Assembly (NCBI GenBank): GCA_018061385.1
Contig: JAGOUF010000031.1
Coordinates: 1-10,986 of the forward strand
Reading direction: 5' to 3'
DNA: 10,986 nt
Origin: Chitinophagaceae bacterium
Lineage (GTDB): Bacteria > Bacteroidota > Bacteroidia > Chitinophagales > Chitinophagaceae
Under the pieces are notes generated by a model, which saw only the letters and a program-made list of their open reading frames with translations, did no database searches and was not told the origin of the DNA. Made by a program: the position numbers and the translations under genes. This document shows positions 6,559 through 10,986 of this stretch, in pieces; position 1 is the first letter of the stretch; each line of letters begins with the position of its first letter.

Positions 6559-8804
6559 TTACCAAATTTCTTTTTTAATGCAGCCAAAGCATCATTCACA
6601 TTTAAGTTGCTTAGATTTTCTTCCTGTTTTTTAAAATTACTTTGTGCTTTATTGTTATTAAAAGTTGGTCGTTGTTTTGTTGGCATTTCTTGTGTTTGTT
6701 TAATAGATAAAGCAATTCGTTTACGTGGAATATCAACCTCTAAAACCTTCACCATTACTTTATCATTTAGTTTCAAGGCTTCATTGGGATCTGTTATATA
6801 CTGATGTGCAATTTCACTAACATGTACTAAACCATCTTGCTTAACTCCAATATCTACAAACGCTCCAAAACGAGTGATATTGGTTACTACTCCTGGCACT
6901 ACCATGCCCACTTGTACATCTTCAATTTTATAAATAGCAGCATATTCAAACTGCTCAATTTCACTTCGTGGATCGAGACCTGGTTTGTTCAATTCTTTAA
7001 TAATATCCTGAATAGTTAGTAAGCCAATATCTTCTTTGATGTACTTTTTAGCATCCACCGTTTTCAGTAAAATTTCATTGCCAATTAACGTTTTTACTTC
7101 TACTTTTAAATCGTTAGCAATTTGTTCTACTATGCTGTATGCTTCAGGATGTACAGCACTTTCGTCGAGTGGGTTATTGCCTCCTTTAACACGTAAAAAT
7201 CCTGCACATTGTTCATAGGCTTTACCTCCTAAACGAGGTACTTTTAATAATTGATTCCTATCGGTAAATTTGCCAATTTCGTTTCTATGTTTTACAATAT
7301 TTTCAGCTAGTGTGCTACCAATACCACTTACATAACTCAATAAATGTTTACTTGCTGTATTTAAATTAACGCCTACTTGATTAACACAACTTACTACGGT
7401 TGCATCTAATTTTTCTTTTAGCCTAAACTGATTAACATCATGCTGGTATTGCCCAACACCAATGCTTTTAGGATCTATTTTAACCAACTCTGCCAATGGA
7501 TCCATCAATCTTCTTCCAATGCTTACTGCACCTCGAACTGTAACATCATATTCACCAAATTCTTCTCTTGCAATTTCACTTGCACTGTAAATAGAAGCCC
7601 CATCTTCATTCACTAAAAATATGGGTAAATTTAATTGTAATCCTTTCACCAATTGTTCAGTTTCTCTACCAGCAGTTCCATCGCCAATTGCAAAAACTTC
7701 AATGGAATATTTGGCTACCAAATCTTTTAATTTATAACCCGCTTCATAGGTTTTATTGCCTTCGTGAATGTAAATTAAATCGTTGTGTAACAAGTCGCCT
7801 TTTTCATCTAAGCAAACCACTTTACAACCAGTTCTATAACCTGGGTCAATGGCTAATATTTTTTTACTACCTAAAGGAGAACTCAACAACAACTGACGTA
7901 AATTTTCTGCAAAAACATTGATGGCATCTTCATCGCCTCTTGCTTTTAATGCAGTTCTAAATTCAGTTTCTAAGCTTGGTTGTAACAATCTTTTGTACGA
8001 ATCTTTAATGGCTTTCTTCACTTGTTCAACACTACTATTTAAACTTCCTGTAATATACTTTTGCTCAATATCGTACAATGCATCTTCTTCCTCTGGTGAA
8101 ATATTCATTCTTAAAAAACCTTCTAAAAACCCACGTAAAACAGCTAAGATTCTATGCGATGGAATTTTATGAATTGGCTCACTAAAATCAAAATAATCTT
8201 TATACTTCGCAGCCTCCTCTTTTTTATCTTCCAACACTTTACATTGGAGTGTAGCAGTATCTTCAAAAAGCTTACGCAGCTTGGCTCTTATTTCAGCATC
8301 TTCATTTATTGTTTCTGCAATAATATCTCTTGCTCCTTGCAAAGCAGTATCAGCGTCTTTTACATTTTCAGTAATAAATCTTTCTGCTTCTTGTCTTACG
8401 TCAATCTCATGTTGAGCCAACAATAAAACACTCAACGGTTCTAACCCATTTTCTTTGGCTGTTTGTGCTTTGGTTTTACGTTTTGTTTTATAAGGCAAAT
8501 AAATATCTTCTAACTCAACAATGGTAGTTGCTTTATCAATTTTAGCTTGTAAAGCTTCCGTCATTTTACCTTGCTCGGTAATGGTTTTTTCTATAAATAT
8601 TTTACGTTCTGTAAATTCTTTAATGGCTTTGGCTTCTTGTTGTATTTGTTCAATTTGCACTTCATCTAAACCGCCAGTTTTATCTTTTCTATATCGTGCA
8701 ATAAAAGGAATCGTAGCATTTTCAGCCAATAAATTTAATACTGCTTCAACTTGTTGTAAACGAACGTTCAGTTTTGCTGAAACACTCAGAGCAAATTCAA
8801 TCAT
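6555..8804 (-). CDS. tex: Tex family RNA-binding transcription accessory protein
   Basis: Complete 749-residue Tex protein, of usual length. The Tex N-terminal helical region (about 1-190) starts with the typical VLNLLAENATIPFIARYRKDKTGGLDE (two adjoining pieces, residues 22-48). The YqgF/RNase H-like domain follows with ILAIDPGYRTGCKVV (316-330) and VFAIGDGTAGRETE (370-383). Helix-hairpin-helix motifs occupy about 485-540 (YVSGIGSTLAENIVKHRNEIG, VPRLGGKAYEQCAGFLRV). An S1 RNA-binding domain covers about 632-703 (GMVVPGVVTNITRFGAFVDIG, DGLVHVSEIAH, VDIPRKRIALSIK). A basic Asn/Gln-rich tail ends in ALKKKFGK. The family binds nucleic acids and is linked to transcription and to RNA turnover, in the cytoplasm. 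The ATG start gives the usual MIEFALSVSAKLN opening. It lies 134 bases downstream of the Toprim-like gene and probably has its own promoter. Confidence 0.97.
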   Translation of the reverse strand: MIEFALSVSAKLNVRLQQVEAVLNLLAENATIPFIARYRKDKTGGLDEVQIEQIQQEAKAIKEFTERKIFIEKTITEQGKMTEALQAKIDKATTIVELEDIYLPYKTKRKTKAQTAKENGLEPLSVLLLAQHEIDVRQEAERFITENVKDADTALQGARDIIAETINEDAEIRAKLRKLFEDTATLQCKVLEDKKEEAAKYKDYFDFSEPIHKIPSHRILAVLRGFLEGFLRMNISPEEEDALYDIEQKYITGSLNSSVEQVKKAIKDSYKRLLQPSLETEFRTALKARGDEDAINVFAENLRQLLLSSPLGSKKILAIDPGYRTGCKVVCLDEKGDLLHNDLIYIHEGNKTYEAGYKLKDLVAKYSIEVFAIGDGTAGRETEQLVKGLQLNLPIFLVNEDGASIYSASEIAREEFGEYDVTVRGAVSIGRRLMDPLAELVKIDPKSIGVGQYQHDVNQFRLKEKLDATVVSCVNQVGVNLNTASKHLLSYVSGIGSTLAENIVKHRNEIGKFTDRNQLLKVPRLGGKAYEQCAGFLRVKGGNNPLDESAVHPEAYSIVEQIANDLKVEVKTLIGNEILLKTVDAKKYIKEDIGLLTIQDIIKELNKPGLDPRSEIEQFEYAAIYKIEDVQVGMVVPGVVTNITRFGAFVDIGVKQDGLVHVSEIAHQYITDPNEALKLNDKVMVKVLEVDIPRKRIALSIKQTQEMPTKQRPTFNNNKAQSNFKKQEENLSNLNVNDALAALKKKFGK

Positions 8805-8833
8805 GATGTAAATTATTTAAGAACGGTTGAGGA

Positions 8834-8862
8834 CAAATGCATCGTTCCGAACGATAATAAAA
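8834..8862 (-). promoter_or_regulatory. Possible tex promoter containing a perfect inverted repeat
   Basis: On the minus strand TGCATTTG (8841-8834) matches TAnnTTTG at all but one fixed position. A TTTT (8862-8859) stands 17 bases upstream as a weak -33 element. Between them lies ATCGTTC-n-GAACGAT (8841-8855), a 7-base perfect dyad with one central base. A related half-site GAACGGT occurs at 8821-8827. A dyad between the two promoter boxes is a typical operator place, but no regulator is known here. Confidence 0.4.
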
Positions 8863-8938
8863 GGCAGCGAAAATAAGTGGAGAGCTGTAAATTGTAATAA
8901 ACAAGTAGAAGTTTAGTTATGCACAAAAATTGTAGTAA

Positions 8939-9520
8939 TCACGATTTTGCTATTCCTTCAAGTTTATGAATAAAATATTTTGCACTTGGACAATTAGGAT
9001 GTTTTGCTGCTTCGGTAATATCTAAACCTAGAGATAGTAGATTATTAATGAGATTAAGTTTACCCCCAGTATTTTTATTAAATCCTCTACCAGTTTTTTC
9101 TAATTTAAGTTGCCTAATTTTTTCAAAGGGAACTAATTCTTTTTCAGGAAACTCAAAATGGAAAGTATCATCTTGCAAAAACTTTTGCATTGTTGAATTA
9201 CATGCTAAAAACCATGATTCAATTTTTTTAACTGCAATCACTACAATTTCATTTGCACTTGCATTGATTCTTTTTTTTGTATTGGTTATACAAATGTCAT
9301 CATCTAAATCTGTAAGAATAATAATCTTGTTGGCAGATTTAATTTTAAGTCTATCAATATATCCTACTATATTATGAGGCAATAAATTACCTGCACCCTC
9401 TGCGTTAATTATATCTTCAATAATATCAATTCCAAGTTGATTGAGATACAATTTAAAATTTGATGAATTCAGAAGTTTTTGTTCGGTAAAACCTTCACAA
9501 ATAAAGCCAACTTTTATCAT
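8939..9520 (-). CDS. Toprim-like protein, partner of the ATPase (predicted nuclease)
   Basis: Protein of 193 residues. The first strand KVGFICEGFTE (3-13) carries the Toprim-type glutamate E9. IIILTDLDDD (66-75) carries the DxD acidic motif (D71, D73), and KKIESWFLA (98-106) a further conserved-looking acid. Together these resemble the small Toprim-like families (RloB, DUF4276, DUF4435) found beside ABC-type ATPases. The tail has a basic stretch (KTGRGFNKNTGGK) and HPNCPSAKYFIHKL. A start at 9553 is possible, adding 11 residues (MAYKCFRRRCT). I chose 9520 because AGGAGG sits 6 bases before it, the ATG overlaps the ATPase stop as ATGA, and the Toprim strand begins right there. Predicted role: metal-dependent cleavage of DNA or RNA, controlled by the ATPase. 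I could not assign an exact family, and the activity is inferred. Confidence 0.68.
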   Translation of the reverse strand: MIKVGFICEGFTEQKLLNSSNFKLYLNQLGIDIIEDIINAEGAGNLLPHNIVGYIDRLKIKSANKIIILTDLDDDICITNTKKRINASANEIVVIAVKKIESWFLACNSTMQKFLQDDTFHFEFPEKELVPFEKIRQLKLEKTGRGFNKNTGGKLNLINNLLSLGLDITEAAKHPNCPSAKYFIHKLEGIAKS

Positions 9521-10629
9521 AGTACACCTCCTCCTAAAGCATTTGTAAGCCATGCTTCGTCCATCTTCATACCAAATGATTCCTTGACTGCAAATTGTCT
9601 TGCTTGGGTTTCACCATTTATCTTATTTACAGTTACAATTTCGTCAATTTCAAGGCATCGAACAAGTGATTGCGAATGAGTATTCAACCAAATATGATGT
9701 CCTTCTTCCTCACATTTTTCTCTAAAAAAATCAACCAATAAATGAATGGCTTGTGGATGCAAACCATTTTCAGGTTCTTCAAAACAAAGAAATTGAGGAT
9801 GGTTAGTTTGATATACTGCTGCCATTAATGCTAATATATTTTTTGTTCCATCTGAAAGTAAATGTCGGGGAAATGGCTTTGTACTTCCTTTTTCAAATAT
9901 AAAAAAATCATGAGTCCCGTCAATATTCGATTGTTTTACTTCAATGTCTTGAAATTCTGGAATCAGTATACGCAACCATTCTATAAAATCAATTCTAGAA
10001 TCTTTATTCTGAAATATTTGATTCAATATTTGAGGCAAATTAGATGCATCGAAAGTTAAGCGATTGGTGGATGTTGGAATTTTTTTTAAATCTTGTTTTC
10101 CAATAAATATCCTTGAAAATTTATCAAAAAAAACTTCATATTCATCTTCATAAATGTTATTACTTTCTACCCATTTTTCAATACTTTTTTTTCTTGTTTC
10201 TTGATCTAAAAAACCTTTATTCAACACAAACCCTTTTTCGAAATTTTTTGAATTGAAACCATCCTCGTTAGGGGATGCAAAAGCTACGATAGTTTTATTG
10301 ACTTCATTCAAGTGTAATGAAAAATGAAATTTGATATTACTCTTAAAATCTACTTCAAATAAAACGCTATGGAGTGGATTATCATTAACATGAATTATTA
10401 AACTATTTGAAGGTCTTGATTTAAATGAAAAAAAAGAAGCTTCAGAACCAAACAAACCAATTGCTGCAGAATTATACCTATAATAATAATTCATAAACTC
10501 TAACGCTTCAAAAATATTGCTTTTACCGCTAGCATTAGGGCCTACAAATGCACAAAACTGTGGTACATTTTCTAAATGAAAATCCACTAAAGACTTATAA
10601 TTCTGTATGTGCAATTTTTGAATTCTCAT
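9517..10629 (-). CDS. ABC/SMC-like AAA family ATPase of a probable two-gene defence module
   Basis: Complete 370-residue ATPase of the AAA_21/AAA_15 (OLD/RecF-like) type. It opens with MRIQKLHIQNYKSLVDF, the usual start of the family. Walker A is GPNASGKS (30-37). The ABC signature-like motif is LLSDGTKN (257-264). Walker B is FLCFEEPENGLHP (280-292), with E284 where Asp is common and E285 as the likely catalytic base. The switch histidine is in WLNTHSQSL (314-322). Residues 45-250 form the insert between the ATP-binding halves. The C-terminus MDEAWLTNALGGGVL is short and carries no nuclease domain. The Toprim-like gene overlaps the stop by 4 bases, so the nuclease part is probably supplied in trans, as in PARIS. 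It should dimerise and bind ATP, possibly as a sensor. A near-leaderless promoter precedes it. Confidence 0.88.
   Translation of the reverse strand: MRIQKLHIQNYKSLVDFHLENVPQFCAFVGPNASGKSNIFEALEFMNYYYRYNSAAIGLFGSEASFFSFKSRPSNSLIIHVNDNPLHSVLFEVDFKSNIKFHFSLHLNEVNKTIVAFASPNEDGFNSKNFEKGFVLNKGFLDQETRKKSIEKWVESNNIYEDEYEVFFDKFSRIFIGKQDLKKIPTSTNRLTFDASNLPQILNQIFQNKDSRIDFIEWLRILIPEFQDIEVKQSNIDGTHDFFIFEKGSTKPFPRHLLSDGTKNILALMAAVYQTNHPQFLCFEEPENGLHPQAIHLLVDFFREKCEEEGHHIWLNTHSQSLVRCLEIDEIVTVNKINGETQARQFAVKESFGMKMDEAWLTNALGGGVL
9526..9535 (-). promoter_or_regulatory. Strong Shine-Dalgarno sequence for the Toprim-like gene
   Basis: AGGAGGAGGT on the minus strand contains AGGAGG (9532-9527) ending 6 bases before the ATG at 9520. 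It lies inside the last codons of the ATPase gene, where it encodes the Gly-Gly-Gly of LGGGVL. It decides the start and, with the ATGA overlap, suggests coupled or boosted translation. The other starts in the window lack such a site. Confidence 0.8.
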
Positions 10630-10633
10630 ACTT

Positions 10634-10667
10634 CAAAAGTAATGAAGCTACAGTTATTATTAGGAAA
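10634..10667 (-). promoter_or_regulatory. Likely promoter of the ATPase/Toprim pair, almost leaderless
   Basis: On the minus strand TACTTTTG (10641-10634) matches the -7 box TAnnTTTG exactly. A weak -33 (TTTC, 10667-10664) lies 22 bases upstream. The -7 box ends only 4 bases before the ATPase ATG, so transcription would start at or within a few bases of the start codon. It fills the 87-base gap after the exonuclease-like gene. Confidence 0.55.
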
Positions 10668-10716
10668 GATTTCAAGAGTTTATTAGATAGTTTATCCAAA
10701 TTTCATTCAAATAGTT

Positions 10717-10986
10717 CTAAGCTACAATCCTTTCAACATCAGATTTTCTTTCTGGAAATTTATCGGCGTATTGATAAATTAAATTTCGTATAAATGTATT
10801 TTCTGGTAAAATTTCTACATGCGATTTAACATCGCTAGTGTTTAAAAATTCAATTTCTTTAGGTACTTTACCCATACCTGCAAACCTTCCTTTCTCTACT
10901 AAAATGCAGCTTTGTTCTTCTCCACTTACATCATCCTCTCTAATTACAAAACTTGGTAATTGAGATTCCATATAAGCAATTGCTGA
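10717..10986 (-). CDS. C-terminal end of a probable exonuclease/GIY-YIG repair-type protein, cut by the window edge
   Basis: The frame stays open from the TAG stop at 10717 to the right edge, giving 89 visible residues. The Met at 10971 is internal, because the frame continues upstream as SAIAY. The sequence SFVIREDDVSGEEQSCILVE, then KGRFAGMGKVPKE and FIRNLIYQYADKFPERK, resembles the last part of long Bacteroidota proteins that join a DnaQ-type 3'-5' exonuclease domain to a GIY-YIG (UvrC-like) domain. The catalytic parts would lie outside the window, so this is recognition of the tail from memory, not of motifs. It ends 87 bases before the ATPase gene on the same strand and is the right-hand flank of the ATPase/Toprim module. 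Confidence 0.55.
   Translation of the reverse strand, partial: SAIAYMESQLPSFVIREDDVSGEEQSCILVEKGRFAGMGKVPKEIEFLNTSDVKSHVEILPENTFIRNLIYQYADKFPERKSDVERIVA

Noticed and set aside
7688..8811. Several plus-strand open frames of 77-96 codons opposite tex
   Set aside because: They lie antisense to a well-conserved gene, have no family resemblance and no ribosome sites.
9521..9553. Longer version of the Toprim-like protein starting at 9553 (MAYKCFRRRCT extension)
   Set aside because: The extension overlaps the ATPase gene by 37 bases, has no ribosome site and adds a Cys/Arg-rich piece before the first strand. The ATG at 9520 has the strong Shine-Dalgarno and the ATGA overlap.
8939..10629. Direct naming of the ATPase/Toprim pair as PARIS (ariA/ariB)
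   Set aside because: The architecture is alike, but I cannot confirm that the second gene belongs to DUF4435, and the ATPase family is broad; only analogy is supported.
10717..10971. Short complete 84-residue gene starting with the Met at 10971
   Set aside because: The frame is open to the window edge and the upstream residues (SAIAY) fit a continuing protein, so this is the tail of a longer gene.

Overview
The window is AT-rich chromosomal DNA from a member of the Bacteroidota, most likely of the Chitinophagaceae/Sphingobacteriia type. The phylum call rests on four things. There is a PUR-type DUF3276 gene. An ECF sigma gene is followed by an inner-membrane/beta-barrel hybrid protein. Promoters of the TTTG-N17-23-TAnnTTTG type are present. 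Shine-Dalgarno sequences are absent in front of most genes. The family-level guess is an impression from the protein sequences and was not tested.

Left part (1-2000): the 3' end of groES, then a complete groEL, forming the usual chaperonin operon, closed by a strong intrinsic terminator. Middle part (2068-5819): a tight four-gene plus-strand operon. It encodes an ECF sigma factor, a probable anti-sigma-like protein with one inner-membrane helix and a C-terminal beta-barrel domain, a lipoprotein with an LVIVD-type beta-propeller, and a small secreted beta-barrel protein. The genes overlap or lie 2 bases apart, so they probably act together as an envelope-sensing or envelope-building module. 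A perfect 30-base palindrome serves as a two-way terminator between this operon and the convergent genes to its right.

Right part (5932-10986): everything reads on the minus strand. In transcription order it holds the 3' end of a probable exonuclease/GIY-YIG type gene (running off the right edge), an ABC/SMC-like AAA ATPase, a small Toprim-like protein, the RNA-binding protein Tex, and the PUR-family protein DUF3276. The last two are housekeeping genes. The ATPase and the Toprim-like gene overlap by 4 bases (ATGA). A strong Shine-Dalgarno sequence, unusual for this phylum, lies inside the end of the ATPase gene. They look like an accessory two-component module of the same general design as PARIS (AriA/AriB) and the fused OLD/Gabija nucleases. 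A phage-defence role is an inference. This pair is the best candidate for an under-described system in the window.

No tRNA, rRNA, CRISPR array, insertion sequence or integrase was seen. No gene-free stretch exceeds 300 bases; the longest gaps are about 110-155 bases and hold the terminators, promoters and short repeats listed.
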